Below are positions 8,570-17,903 of a stretch of DNA of 64,000 bases, piece after piece. The first letter of the stretch is position 1; each line of letters begins with the position of its first letter. Both the position numbers and the translations under genes were made by a program. Origin of the DNA: Aestuariibacter sp. A3R04 (GTDB lineage Bacteria; Pseudomonadota; Gammaproteobacteria; Enterobacterales; Alteromonadaceae). Under the pieces are notes generated by a model. That model saw only the letters and a program-made list of their open reading frames with translations, was not told the DNA's origin and did no database searches. The stretch covers positions 558,001 to 622,000 of the forward strand of contig NZ_JAHKQR010000003.1 in the NCBI RefSeq assembly GCF_018860805.1. Direction: 5' to 3'.

Positions 8570-9259
8570 ATGTTAGCCAATGAAAAAATTATTATTCACG
8601 GAGCCAAGAACAATGCCACATTGTCAGAGCAAGCTGAGGTTGTTCGAGATGCATTGCTAGCTGTTGGGCTCGAGACCCCTATGGTAGGTAACGGCCTAAG
8701 TGATGAAGAAAAGCGCCAAAAAATTAAAAAGAGCATGACCGAAGTCATGCAGGCTTTAGGGCTTGATTTAAATGACGACAGTTTACAGGATACGCCAAAC
8801 CGAATTGCTAAAATGTACGTCGACGAAATCTTTTCAGGGCTTGATTATCATAACTTTCCGAAGATCACGCAAATTGAAAATAAGATGAGCATCGAGCAGC
8901 CTGTTCAAGTAACCGACATTAGCCTAACCAGCACTTGCGAACATCACTTTGTGACTATCGACGGAACTGCGACGGTTTCTTATATCCCTGATAAAACCGT
9001 GATTGGCTTAAGTAAAATTAATCGCCTTGTCGGTTTTTTTGCACAGCGCCCTCAGGTGCAAGAGCGATTAACTCAGCAAGTAATGGTTGCACTGCAGGCA
9101 TTGACCGGCACAAAAGATGTGGCGGTAAGCATTAACGCCACTCATTACTGCGTTAAAGCGCGTGGCATTAGAGATACAAAATCATACACAAAAACTTCTG
9201 CATTAGGCGGCTTATTTAATACCGACAGAGACCTCAGACGAGAATTTTTCCAACTTTAA
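8570..9259 (+). CDS. folE: GTP cyclohydrolase I
   Basis: This 229-residue enzyme converts GTP to 7,8-dihydroneopterin triphosphate, the first step of tetrahydrofolate and pterin synthesis, in the cytoplasm as a homodecamer. It is very close to the enterobacterial form over the core: [49 protein letters not shown] and [11 protein letters not shown]. The zinc ligands are visible as Cys123, His126 and Cys194. Compared with the E. coli protein it has about ten extra N-terminal residues. GGAAA lies shortly before the ATG. It appears monocistronic; downstream lies the decayed transposase on the other strand. Confidence 0.97.
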   Translation: MLANEKIIIHGAKNNATLSEQAEVVRDALLAVGLETPMVGNGLSDEEKRQKIKKSMTEVMQALGLDLNDDSLQDTPNRIAKMYVDEIFSGLDYHNFPKITQIENKMSIEQPVQVTDISLTSTCEHHFVTIDGTATVSYIPDKTVIGLSKINRLVGFFAQRPQVQERLTQQVMVALQALTGTKDVAVSINATHYCVKARGIRDTKSYTKTSALGGLFNTDRDLRREFFQL

Positions 9260-9307
9260 GTTAGTCGTATACCGATAAAATAGGCTCTAATATTAGGGTA
9301 ATACCAG

Positions 9308-10365
9308 TTAGTTAAGCTGATTGGCATTTTTCTTTTTGGTTGGATATTTCTTTGGTTTTGGCCTAACCCACCTTGGGTAACTTCTGTCCTCGCGTCTCGG
9401 CGGAAGTAAGCAATATTCCATCTGGGTAAGTAAAGCATTGTATATTTTAGGTATATTTCCAGGGCTACTCAGAGATACGGTAATATAGACGCGCGTTATG
9501 GCCATAGCCCAACTCAATCTCTCAACGATACCGGTACAGCTCCATTATTTCGTCACTAGGAAAACGTAATGGGTCTACCATAGATGAAAGCATCCTATAC
9601 GTTTTTCCTTTTATTGTCTTGCTTACCAAAGCTGCGTATTACGTCGTATTGAAGATCTTTTCTAGCAGGTTTCATCCAGTGTCTTTGCTCACCAGCTTGA
9701 TGCCAACGATTTAGTAAGCCAAGCGAGTAGTATCCTTTGTCGAATAGCGGTAAGGAATAGTCAGGTGTCGTTTCTACTGGCTCCTCTGCCAACTTCATTT
9801 CATTAGTACGATAACCTGCGAACGCAATATTTATAAGTTGGTGACGAGTAATTTCCATATGGCAGACCATGGGGATCTGTGGGTAGGTATTTTCACTATG
9901 CTGGTTACTTTGCGTTTCAAACACCTTATGATTCTCTGGTGTATCAGCTGTTCACCAAACGACCCCATCCAAAGCAAGCAAATTTAGTCCCGCCCAACTC
10001 TCAAATTGCGTTGATTCATAGCTATTTTTTGCCATCACGCGAAAAACTTCCCGCACTGCATCTTCACCCAATCGCTGCCTGGCTTGAACCAATGCGCTTG
10101 GCGCGACTAAAGCCTTTTTGTCCGGCAGCATGATGTCCATCTGGGTCGCTATATTCCAGACAGATTTTTGACGATATAGCGCCATGCCTACAATCGACCA
10201 GAGTACTGTTTCCAAAGGCAGTCTTCGTTTACGAATGGTAGCGACACCTGCTTGTTCAAAGCCTTGCCTGATAAGCTCTGGAGAAAGAAGCTCAGCATAT
10301 TTTTCAAAGGTGTGAAATTTACCTGAAGAGTTAAAAATATTTGCCAATTCGCTTTCAAAACGCAT
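9308..10365 (-). pseudogene. IS4-family transposase remnant, multiply disrupted
   Basis: The pieces of one transposase lie in order on the minus strand but in different frames. The N-terminal domain (10365-9952) ends at LALDGVVW followed by TGA where CGA (Arg) is expected. One base is missing just after, shifting into a frame that carries [33 protein letters not shown] and a stop at 9595. About 60 residues are then deleted. SSMVDPLRFP and the catalytic region ELYRYR-stop-EIELGY follow, with the Trp codon changed to TGA. A second deletion leads to the typical C-terminus LPPRR...PRW...YPTKKKNA, ending at 9308. Intact relatives are about 440 residues. It cannot encode an active enzyme. Terminal inverted repeats and target duplications were not identified with confidence. 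Confidence 0.88.
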
Positions 10366-10368
10366 AAA

Positions 10369-10401
10369 AAAATCCGATACCAGAAACTGATATCGGATTT
10401 T
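10369..10401 (-). promoter_or_regulatory. Hairpin directly upstream of the transposase start codon
   Basis: A perfect 11-bp inverted repeat, AAAATCCGATA (10369-10379) and TATCGGATTTT (10391-10401), has an 11-base loop. On the minus strand the hairpin ends in a run of T that leads straight into the transposase ATG at 10365. It resembles the structures in insertion sequences that block read-through transcription or hide the ribosome site, limiting expression from outside promoters. Confidence 0.6.
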
Positions 10402-10451
10402 GAACTGTAAAGAAGATCGGTCCACCGATCGTTAAATTATTTCTTAACTGA

Positions 10452-10643
10452 TCGACATTACTCACAAAAGAGGACTTTATTCACGTAACTTTGCGCATTC
10501 TTTCTGGGCGCAACGAACGGGACAAGTTGCTTTTGTCCAATAGTGTTATGTCTAAGTTGGAATCAATTCAGTTGGCCAGTGGCTCATTAACTGTAGAGGT
10601 AGTCGACATAGACCGAAATAGTTATGCTAAGAAGATAGTGTAA
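10452..10643 (+). pseudogene. Orphan coding-like fragment next to the IS remnant
   Basis: A 63-codon open frame begins just after a stop codon, has no credible start or ribosome site, and ends in TAA at 10641-10643. The peptide looks like real protein: a beta strand HVTLRILSG, a helix NERDKLLLSNSVMSKL, and a strand LTVEVVDIDR. The alternation recalls the end of an alpha/beta domain. It lies just outside the transposase remnant and may be the 3' end of a gene destroyed by insertion and later deletion. I do not recognise the family. The rest of the stretch 10644-10741 shows nothing distinctive. Confidence 0.35.
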
Positions 10644-10741
10644 AGCAAGTAGGGCTGCTAACAGTGTGTTAAAAAACAAATCTGTGTCTGTTGCGTTATA
10701 ATCTTCGCGATGGGTTAACATAATCACAAGAAAGGACTTCT

Positions 10742-10996
10742 ATGAACTTTGTGCCATACTCGAAAATCGAAACTGAAAATTTGAGCATATTGCTATTCAC
10801 AGCCAGATGTATTGCTTACATTGCTGCTTTGATCTTCATCATTGGCTGTTTGCTAATAATAGTTAACGTCGCTATGAACCTGATACCAGCCGCTGAAATT
10901 AACACTCACAGTAGTGAGACATATAATGCCTCCGGTGGCTATGGCATGGCGCTTGGTGGGTGTGTTGCGATTTTTACATCTCTCTTCCTTTACTGA
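10742..10996 (+). CDS. Small hypothetical membrane protein
   Basis: This 84-residue protein is preceded by AAAGGA seven bases before the ATG. It has one clear transmembrane segment (about residues 24-46, rich in Ile, Ala and Leu) and a weaker Gly-rich hydrophobic end (about 66-84, ending in Tyr). The loop between them is polar. No family is recognised. It sits alone between the IS scar and a second tiny gene in the same direction. Confidence 0.5.
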   Translation: MNFVPYSKIETENLSILLFTARCIAYIAALIFIIGCLLIIVNVAMNLIPAAEINTHSSETYNASGGYGMALGGCVAIFTSLFLY

Positions 10997-11072
10997 TTAC
11001 CTGATTATTGACCCAACTGCACGTTGGGATAACGATCACCTCAATCGCACTTACCGCAGTTAAACTAAACCA

Positions 11073-11297
11073 GTGGAGTTCAATGCCAACGTGTATTTTG
11101 CTTTTGCAAATAACTCGCACCTTGGTGAAATAGGAGAGACAAACTATCAGTGGGGTTCTTCATTTGCTATTTCTGTCATACAAGATGCCAAGGACGTGGC
11201 GATTCAGCAGTATTTTGAGGAAGAAACCCATGGAACCGTTGCTTTCATGGCATGGTATAAAGGTTTAAAGGTACTTTTGCCCAATGCTGACGAGTGA
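11073..11297 (+). CDS. Small hypothetical protein
   Basis: This 74-residue frame would start with GTG; a GGAG-like ribosome site is not well placed. The peptide has normal composition, with aromatic residues and an acidic segment (Q-Y-F-E-E-E-T). It could equally be the end of a larger degraded gene, because a stop codon lies shortly upstream. No family is recognised. It is included because codon use resembles its neighbours, but with low confidence. Confidence 0.35.
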   Translation: MEFNANVYFAFANNSHLGEIGETNYQWGSSFAISVIQDAKDVAIQQYFEEETHGTVAFMAWYKGLKVLLPNADE

Positions 11298-11412
11298 TGA
11301 GTATCACGGGGAATTTAATTATTGATTAATTTTTAATCTGCCTATATGTTAGGCGTTCTACTTTGTTATTGCATTTTAATAACGGAATATTTACCGACTA
11401 GGGAAAGCAATA

Positions 11413-13431
11413 ATGAAAACCTTCAAAGGATGGGCGTTAGCCTTTTTAATAAGCTCAGTAGCACTTACTGCATGCACCGAAAACACCAGACACACTACCA
11501 CCTCTGAACTTAGGTCTGAAACAGATCCCAGCCCCGTCTTTGTTTTTACTCCTCCACCAGGCTGGACCAAGAGCGCAAAAGGGTCATTAACCGTATTTAC
11601 CGCCAAAGAGGGTGATGCGAATATCGTTATTGGCACCATTGATGACGCGCAAAATGAAGAAGAAGCGGCTCGTAGAGTATGGAAAATGTTCGACCCGGAA
11701 TTCTCCCGGGACATCCGGGTTAATTCTCCTGGCGACATTTATGGTGGTTGGGAGCGTATTCGAAACATCGAGTATATTACCTCACCAAACGAGCAGCAGA
11801 TAATGTTCGCCATAACTCATCAAAATGAGGGGCAGTGGCAAGTTGTCATTGTCACTGGTAGTAACGCCACACTTTATAAGCGCTCGGCTGAGTTTAATGA
11901 GTTTATTCAAAGCTTTGTGAAAGCAGATTACGCTCAGGAAGATTTAACCACTCGTCAGGCGAAGCAGCTAACTGAAGATGATATTGCCGAGTTATTGAAG
12001 TTTGCTGAACAAGGGTTAGAAAGCCTGAAAATTCCGGGAGCAGGCATCGCCCTGGTACAAAATGGCAAAGTTATATACAGCGGCGGTATTGGGGTAGAAG
12101 ACATTAACACCAAAAAACCAGTAACCGAAGATTCTGTATTCATGATTGCCTCGAACACTAAAGGTATGACAACCCTTTTGTTGGCCAAGTTGGTAGAACT
12201 GGGGAAAATAGGTTGGGATGACCAGGTCATTAGTCATTATCCGCAATTTAAACTGGGAGATAAAGCAACCACAGAAAGCGTACTGATAAAACATCTTGTC
12301 TGCGCTTGCACTGGGCTGCCACGTAAAGACTACCCCTGGTTTTTTAAAAATACCGGTGATACTCCTGTCTCGGTGACTTTTGAAAACTTGGCAAACACCG
12401 CGCCAACCAGTGAGTTTGGTGAGGTCTTCCAATACAATAATCAGATGGCTGCAGCGGCCGGTTATATTGCAGGGCACATTCTATACCCTGAAATGAAGCT
12501 AGGTGAAGCATATGACAGGGCCATGCAGGAACTCATCTTCGACCCCCTCGACATGCACAATACGACTTTTTCTTTTGAAGAGGCCTACGCTATTGGTGTT
12601 GCCACACCTCATGAACTCAGCGTTAATGAGGAAATTGTGATTATCGAACAGTCAATTACGAATGGCTTTAATCATCTTATAGTGCCTTATCGACCAGCAG
12701 GAGCTGCATGGTCTACGTCCGCTGATATGATCAAGTACGTCTATAATGAGTTATCAGGTGGCGTCGCACCTGATGGAACCCGGCTATTTGCTGAAGCACC
12801 ACTTATGAAGCGCAGAGAGCCCTTTGTTAAGACTGGTGAACGAGAACGTTATGGAATGGGCCTGTGGAACGAGACAATCGGAGGTATTGAGGTTGTAACG
12901 CATGGAGGTAGTATGGCCGGTTACCAGTCTAATTTTTTTGCGCTTCCGGGCGCACAAACCGGCGCAGTGGTGTTGACTAACTCTGAGAGCGGCTACAATC
13001 TGTTACAGCCCTTTCTAAGAAAGTTAATCGAAATTTTGTATGACGCCGAACCTTTGGCCCAAAGTCAGGTTGACGTTGCAGTTGAAACGAATCGGCTATA
13101 TCTCAAAACGTTCAGAAATGAATTTGTTTATCCTCCATCTAAAGATATCGATGACCGCCTCGCAGATACTTATATCAGCGACGACCTCGGAGAACTAAAA
13201 ATAATTAAAGAGCATAATAGGGTATTTTTAGATCAGGGCGTGTGGAAAGCAGAGGTAGCTACTAAAGTAAATCAGGATGGAAGCAATGCTTTATTTGTCA
13301 TCGGCGCAGGGTTGTTAAGCTTGGAATTCGTTATTGGTGAGGAAGAAGGCGTAAGCGTGTTAACGCTTTCTGATGGCCAACACAACTACACGTTTCGAGC
13401 AGTTTCACAGCCCAATGATTCAGGATCGTAA
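11413..13431 (+). CDS. Beta-lactamase-family serine hydrolase lipoprotein with extra N-terminal domain
   Basis: This 672-residue envelope protein has a lipoprotein signal (ALTAC, Cys21). Residues about 40-180 form an additional domain (PPPGWTKSAKG, VFTAKEGDANIVIG). The beta-lactamase/class C-like domain (PF00144 type) follows at about 195-540. The catalytic Ser247 and Lys250 are seen in ASNTK, a Tyr-Asn motif in FQYNNQM, and the third motif is HGGSMAGY. A C-terminal beta-rich region of about 120 residues closes it. The family includes esterases, D-aminopeptidases and peptidoglycan-related carboxypeptidases; the substrate is unknown. The N-terminal domain resembles a secreted PsbP/DUF1795-like fold only in outline. 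The gene appears monocistronic. Confidence 0.85.
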   Translation: MKTFKGWALAFLISSVALTACTENTRHTTTSELRSETDPSPVFVFTPPPGWTKSAKGSLTVFTAKEGDANIVIGTIDDAQNEEEAARRVWKMFDPEFSRDIRVNSPGDIYGGWERIRNIEYITSPNEQQIMFAITHQNEGQWQVVIVTGSNATLYKRSAEFNEFIQSFVKADYAQEDLTTRQAKQLTEDDIAELLKFAEQGLESLKIPGAGIALVQNGKVIYSGGIGVEDINTKKPVTEDSVFMIASNTKGMTTLLLAKLVELGKIGWDDQVISHYPQFKLGDKATTESVLIKHLVCACTGLPRKDYPWFFKNTGDTPVSVTFENLANTAPTSEFGEVFQYNNQMAAAAGYIAGHILYPEMKLGEAYDRAMQELIFDPLDMHNTTFSFEEAYAIGVATPHELSVNEEIVIIEQSITNGFNHLIVPYRPAGAAWSTSADMIKYVYNELSGGVAPDGTRLFAEAPLMKRREPFVKTGERERYGMGLWNETIGGIEVVTHGGSMAGYQSNFFALPGAQTGAVVLTNSESGYNLLQPFLRKLIEILYDAEPLAQSQVDVAVETNRLYLKTFRNEFVYPPSKDIDDRLADTYISDDLGELKIIKEHNRVFLDQGVWKAEVATKVNQDGSNALFVIGAGLLSLEFVIGEEEGVSVLTLSDGQHNYTFRAVSQPNDSGS

Positions 13432-13509
13432 CTTTTTGTACAAGGCTCGTTATTAACTCCGCCTTTAACGCTTATTTTTATATAGCCACCAGGGTTAGTG
13501 TACAAAAAG
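13432..13509. repeat. 78-bp segment bounded by perfect 11-bp inverted repeats
   Basis: CTTTTTGTACA (13432-13442) begins immediately after the stop codon of the serine hydrolase and is repeated inverted as TGTACAAAAAG (13499-13509). The 56 bases between show no gene. This could be a tiny mobile-element relic or a long-loop terminator. No obvious target duplication was seen. Confidence 0.4.
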
Positions 13510-13718
13510 CCTTATCTTACGTGAAAAGCAGCTTTACACGGTCGACATGTTTGATTACCCGGCACTGGGCCGAACTGTTGATGAAGAATACGTTGAATTT
13601 AAAGGCGCATTTAAGTTGGTCTAATTTTATTTGACGGTTAAACAGCCATTCATGCCTAACACCGTTTTAAAAACGCCATGTCAGGTCGTATCATCTATAG
13701 GTTCATTCGATATTCGTT

Positions 13719-16493
13719 CTAGCGCTCTTCTTCTGGCGCGCTGTGCAGCCGTTGATATAACCAGCCGATACCCACTAGCGACAGACCCAAACCAATAAAG
13801 GAAATAGCCCGATATAAGCCTTCCAGGTTCGACATATCCACCAGAAACGCCTTAAAAAGAACGATAGCCAGCAATATGAAACCCGCACGCCCCATATTGG
13901 CGTACTGCTTTAACTGGCTGGCAAAAATCATTAACGAAGCGATCATCAGCCACACCAGTGAATAAGTGTAGAGCTCTGATTGTTCCACATTGGCGTTGAA
14001 TACCAAGGCGTTGGGGTGGTAAATACCGCGAATAAATCCGCTGATGTACAGAAAACACAAAGCGCCCGCCAGGGAAAAGCAAGCTGTGTGAAAACGCTGA
14101 GGTACAAGGTTGAGTATAGCCAGTGCGGCCAGGGCGACGGCAGGGAATGCCCATTGTACTAACAGCCAGTTGAATATAACGCCATCTCCAGTTGGTTGAA
14201 GAGATAAGAACGGGTTATTTGCCAGTGAAATGTCAAGATGAAGCATCCAGGCACCGCAGGCAAGGGCAATGGCAAAACCGTTGTACCATTTCTCAAGGGA
14301 GGAGTTTTTCGCTCTGTACAGATATACTCCTGACAACACAAGCCAGTTAAATGCCAGTAAAGCAGACGCTTTATATCCCATGGAAATACTGGGGTATTCT
14401 CCTAAAAGTAAGTAGCTTGTTTCCGTTGTGGTGAGAAGAGCAACAATATGCACGCCTGCGCCCTCAAGCCACTGTTTCACTTCACTCACAGGGTTGTACC
14501 TTCGGGCAAACCAGAATATTCCCAGTACAATGGGGTAAACCACAATACTCCAGTGAATACCGATGATCTGCTCGCCGGTGTAATCACTGAGCCACGGCGC
14601 AAAAGTAAGCCGGCTGGTAATACACACCAAGGCCACTTTATAGAGCCATGTGGGCAGAACAACCTCGTACTTTTTACTTAAAAAGCTCATGGCTGCCACT
14701 TGTACGCTTAGCGCTAACGTAAGCACCGCGGCGTCTAAAAGCATGGTTAGGGTGAGAGTTACACAAGCGTTTGCCAACAAGGCGTAAGTAAGACGGTTCA
14801 CAGAAACATTGGAGCGACCAATCGCCACAACGCTCACGATAGCAACGAGGCTTAGCTCGCCAGCCCAAACAGGATAAAGGTGAGGGGTTACTTCATTCGG
14901 AGAAAGCGCATAACTTACGCCCAGCAAGGCTACAGGACTTACAATAAGTAACAGCATAAAAGCTGGGCGTTGCGTCAGGATGATCATCGTTACGCTGTAC
15001 GCCAATGCAACAAGCGTAGCAAGCTGAACAAAGAGGTAGTTTCCACTGAATAGCAAACTTAGCTCGTCGACTTGCAGGTTTTTGGGGAATAAAAGGTAGC
15101 AGTAAAGGGCGAATGCCAGTGCTATGAACGGCCAGCTATCTAGCGCGCTATAACGATAAGCCGCGCCGAGCAACACTGCTGCTAAAGCGATGTTGCTAAT
15201 GATAATGTGGCTGGTGCTGTCAAACAAGAAAACACTCAGCCCGAGCATAATAACGGACAACAGAACGCCAAGGTGTTCTTTTCTGGGCATGAGCAGTTGG
15301 GCGGTGGTAAGCGGCGCCGACATGGTGTTGAGCAGTCTCCATCCTGCGATATCGCTAAGTACAAACAGATAGATGCTGAATAAGGAAAATATTAATAAGG
15401 CGCTGAAATCGCTACCAGAGGCAAAGGTAAGCGAGACACCAAACCAGCCAAAATGCGCCGCCAGCGCCAGCCACCATAGCCACGATTGTCGCACTGCTTG
15501 GGATAACCACACCGCTGAGGTTGATATTACCGCGGTGTAAATTAAAAGCGCTGCAACATTATTACTGCCTGTGGAAACCAGTACAGGTACTGCATATGCG
15601 CCGATGACGCCTATCCACGCTAGCAAAGAGCCGAATCTGAAGGCCAGTGAGCTTGCAGCAACGGCTACCGCAGCTAACGCAATAAAAGCGACTTGTGGGG
15701 AAAGAAAATGATAAAAGTCGAAGGCGACCAGCACAATGGCATAGCAAGTCACTACGCCGCCGCTGGCTATGGAGGCACTGATATAGGGCGTATTGATATT
15801 AAACCGTTCTTTGTTTCTGGCAAGATATTCGGCTGCGGCGATAAGTAGCACCCCAAAAGTGCCGCCTGCGATAATGCGCACAATGGGCGGCAACAAGCCT
15901 GCCTCAATAGCATACCGGGCAAGGAAAACACCACCGATGGCTAAAATAAGCCCGCCCAACCACAACAGGCCGTTTGCGCGAATAAATTCAGAGAGAGAGT
16001 CGGCAAACGAAGGGACTGATGCCTCTGGAGATGCAGCAGAAGCAGAAGGTGAGGGCGCAGAAGACGGCGTTTTTGCTTTCGAGCCGGGTGTCGCTGGTGG
16101 TTTTGACGCTGTGCTCGAGGACTCAGGCTTGGCTGAAGGGGGAGCTTCGTTAAACGCGTCTGACTTTTCACTTGTTCCAGTAACAACAGGGGAAGACGAT
16201 GGCGGTGAAGAAGGTGAAGAGGACTTCACCGCAACAGATGTTCTTAGCGCCGCCATTTGCTTTTTTGAACACGCTTGCTGTCTCTTAAGCTCTGCTACTT
16301 CCTTGGTCAGTCGGCTAATTTTTCCCGTGTGTACATAAGACAGGACAACGCCAACAAACACGAACAAGAAGAATACGAGCCCAACAAAAACTTCCACCGC
16401 AATCCCTCGCAACTGTAAATTAATGTTATTTATAACATCATTGTTGTGTATAGAGATAGAGCTCACTGGGGTTAACCACCAGAGCAATACCAT
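13719..16493 (-). CDS. DUF2339 family multi-spanning membrane protein
   Basis: This large inner membrane protein of 924 residues has many consecutive hydrophobic segments from about residue 170 to the end, matching the DUF2339 (PF10101) type of predicted membrane protein. The N-terminus has one membrane segment (about 33-53), a coiled-coil-like stretch (ISRLTKEVAELKRQQ), then a Ser/Pro/Ala-rich low-complexity linker (about 90-165). The ATG at 16493 has AAGGA seven bases upstream. A GTG at 16397 with GAGGG upstream would remove 32 residues and start just before the first membrane segment, so it is an alternative. Function is not established for the family. It is isolated, with intergenic space on both sides. 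Confidence 0.8.
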   Translation of the reverse strand: MVLLWWLTPVSSISIHNNDVINNINLQLRGIAVEVFVGLVFFLFVFVGVVLSYVHTGKISRLTKEVAELKRQQACSKKQMAALRTSVAVKSSSPSSPPSSSPVVTGTSEKSDAFNEAPPSAKPESSSTASKPPATPGSKAKTPSSAPSPSASAASPEASVPSFADSLSEFIRANGLLWLGGLILAIGGVFLARYAIEAGLLPPIVRIIAGGTFGVLLIAAAEYLARNKERFNINTPYISASIASGGVVTCYAIVLVAFDFYHFLSPQVAFIALAAVAVAASSLAFRFGSLLAWIGVIGAYAVPVLVSTGSNNVAALLIYTAVISTSAVWLSQAVRQSWLWWLALAAHFGWFGVSLTFASGSDFSALLIFSLFSIYLFVLSDIAGWRLLNTMSAPLTTAQLLMPRKEHLGVLLSVIMLGLSVFLFDSTSHIIISNIALAAVLLGAAYRYSALDSWPFIALAFALYCYLLFPKNLQVDELSLLFSGNYLFVQLATLVALAYSVTMIILTQRPAFMLLLIVSPVALLGVSYALSPNEVTPHLYPVWAGELSLVAIVSVVAIGRSNVSVNRLTYALLANACVTLTLTMLLDAAVLTLALSVQVAAMSFLSKKYEVVLPTWLYKVALVCITSRLTFAPWLSDYTGEQIIGIHWSIVVYPIVLGIFWFARRYNPVSEVKQWLEGAGVHIVALLTTTETSYLLLGEYPSISMGYKASALLAFNWLVLSGVYLYRAKNSSLEKWYNGFAIALACGAWMLHLDISLANNPFLSLQPTGDGVIFNWLLVQWAFPAVALAALAILNLVPQRFHTACFSLAGALCFLYISGFIRGIYHPNALVFNANVEQSELYTYSLVWLMIASLMIFASQLKQYANMGRAGFILLAIVLFKAFLVDMSNLEGLYRAISFIGLGLSLVGIGWLYQRLHSAPEEER

Positions 16494-16781
16494 CTCAAGT
16501 CCTTAAAAAATTGAGTCTTTTCACGCTATGTAAATCATTCACAGTACTTGCAGATTTGCCTTCCAGTAAATGATGTCGAAATATAACCATAATTTTAACG
16601 CTATAAAAAACAACACGTTAACCTTTTTGAAACGGTGGTTTGGTAATTGCACCTTCCACATACATGCAGCGAATCGACATTAGCGTGACGGAGTTTTTAG
16701 TCTGTCTTTGTATTTGTCGATTTGTTAATTCCATATCTACTCAATGTGCGAAAGTTCAGCTAATTCTAGTATGGAGGATTT

Positions 16782-16892
16782 ATGTCAAATACGAGAATGA
16801 ACGAAAAAGTTATTATAATTACCGGTGCGTCCAGCGGTATTGGTGAAGAAACGGCGTGTGTCCGTGAAGTTTACGTTATGCCGGCAAACTAA
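16782..16892 (+). pseudogene. Short-chain dehydrogenase reduced to its two ends by internal deletion
   Basis: A strong GGAGG site (16773-16777) precedes an ATG. The 36-residue product starts like a short-chain dehydrogenase/reductase, with KVIIITGASSGIGEETA, the Rossmann glycine motif, and then jumps directly to VREVYVMPAN, which looks like the usual SDR C-terminus, before TAA. About 200 central codons are missing and the junction is in frame. The product lacks the catalytic Tyr-x3-Lys and cannot be an enzyme. A perfect 8-bp inverted repeat CGCAATCG/CGATTGCG (16915-16939) follows and may be the old terminator. The 288 bases upstream (16494-16781) hold its promoter region and nothing else visible. 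Confidence 0.7.
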
Positions 16893-17001
16893 AATTACAA
16901 AACTCTGTAGGCTTCGCAATCGTCTTGCTGCCGATTGCGCAGGCCTGTTATTAAGTCAAAAATTTAATTAGTCTGCAGCGCTAAAGTTCGTAGCGCTGAT
17001 C

Positions 17002-17865
17002 CTAAATCGCATCAAGAAATGCCTGATAAGATTGCACTGTCGCATTGTCTTTAAACATACCTGAGTGATCTGCATCTTTAACAACTATGAGCTCCTTCTG
17101 CTGGGATTGACTGGCATCAAACAGGTGTTTTGATAAGGCGGGAGGTGCTTGTTTGTCGTTCTCTCCGGCTATGATTAACAACGGGCCGGTATAGTGTTGG
17201 GAAAGGATTGCCAGGTTATCTACAGCGTGAAATGCCGGGTCGATCTGAATGGTTAAAAAGGGTTTTGTGTACCACGGGGTAACATGGCTGATCCAGTCGT
17301 CTACATTGGTTGCACTACCTTGAAGAATGAGTGCATCCACAGAGGCCTCTTCAACCAGGGCCGTTGCAATGAAGCTTCCCAGCGAATACCCGTGTAAGTA
17401 TAATTTTTGCGGTGAGAACTTTGTTTTAACGAACATAAGTTGCTCTTTCGCGTCGCGCTTTAATGCGGCAATGGTTGCACTACCTTGGCTTGTACCCAGG
17501 CCGCGATGATCAAACATGATAATATCTTTCCCCAACGGGGAAAGCCGTTCAACGGCCTTTATTCCACTGTTCGATAGTTTCATACCGTTACCCTGAATAA
17601 AAAAAATGAGTTCCTCTGAATCTGCGTTATCGAGATAAAGCCCATTTAATTTAGTGCCGTCAGAGGCGACAAAGCCTAGTTTTTGTAGCTTGGCTTTAGG
17701 GAATGCTGTTTGCCATTCATGCCAGGTTTGCGCAGCTATCGTCTCTGTATTGTTGTCTTGCGCCAAAAAGGTGGCTTCTTTTAATTGTGCGGTACATGCG
17801 CTAAGTACTGTGCAAGCGCACATAAGAATGACAAGTTTAGCCCTGCAAAATGATATAAATGCCAT
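17002..17865 (-). CDS. Alpha/beta hydrolase lipoprotein
   Basis: This 287-residue alpha/beta-fold hydrolase is anchored as a lipoprotein: VLSAC near residue 24 ends the signal. The start at 17865 is preferred because AAGGA precedes it and because a longer frame would bury the signal peptide. Visible catalytic features are the nucleophile elbow G-Y-S-L-G (Ser161), an acid in GENDKQ (about Asp227) and His in DADHSG (about 267). FFIQGNG fits the oxyanion strand and DHRGLGTSQG the family loop. The arrangement is that of BEM46/YqjL-like esterases; the substrate is unknown. It lies 38 bases downstream of the XRE regulator on the same strand, so a DUF2975-XRE-hydrolase operon is likely. Confidence 0.85.
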   Translation of the reverse strand: MAFISFCRAKLVILMCACTVLSACTAQLKEATFLAQDNNTETIAAQTWHEWQTAFPKAKLQKLGFVASDGTKLNGLYLDNADSEELIFFIQGNGMKLSNSGIKAVERLSPLGKDIIMFDHRGLGTSQGSATIAALKRDAKEQLMFVKTKFSPQKLYLHGYSLGSFIATALVEEASVDALILQGSATNVDDWISHVTPWYTKPFLTIQIDPAFHAVDNLAILSQHYTGPLLIIAGENDKQAPPALSKHLFDASQSQQKELIVVKDADHSGMFKDNATVQSYQAFLDAI

Positions 17866-17903
17866 AGTAAAATCCTTCTTGTTGGTAAAAGTGAATTGTC
17901 TGG

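Noticed and set aside
13510-13624. Short frame with MFDYPALGRTVDEEY and a terminal FKGAFKLV
   Set aside because: It is about 40 codons, has no ribosome site or proper start and no recognised family. It may be a receptor tail remnant, but the evidence is too thin.
16640-16846. 68-codon plus-strand frame before the deleted dehydrogenase
   Set aside because: It overlaps the well-supported SDR start in another frame and has no ribosome site.
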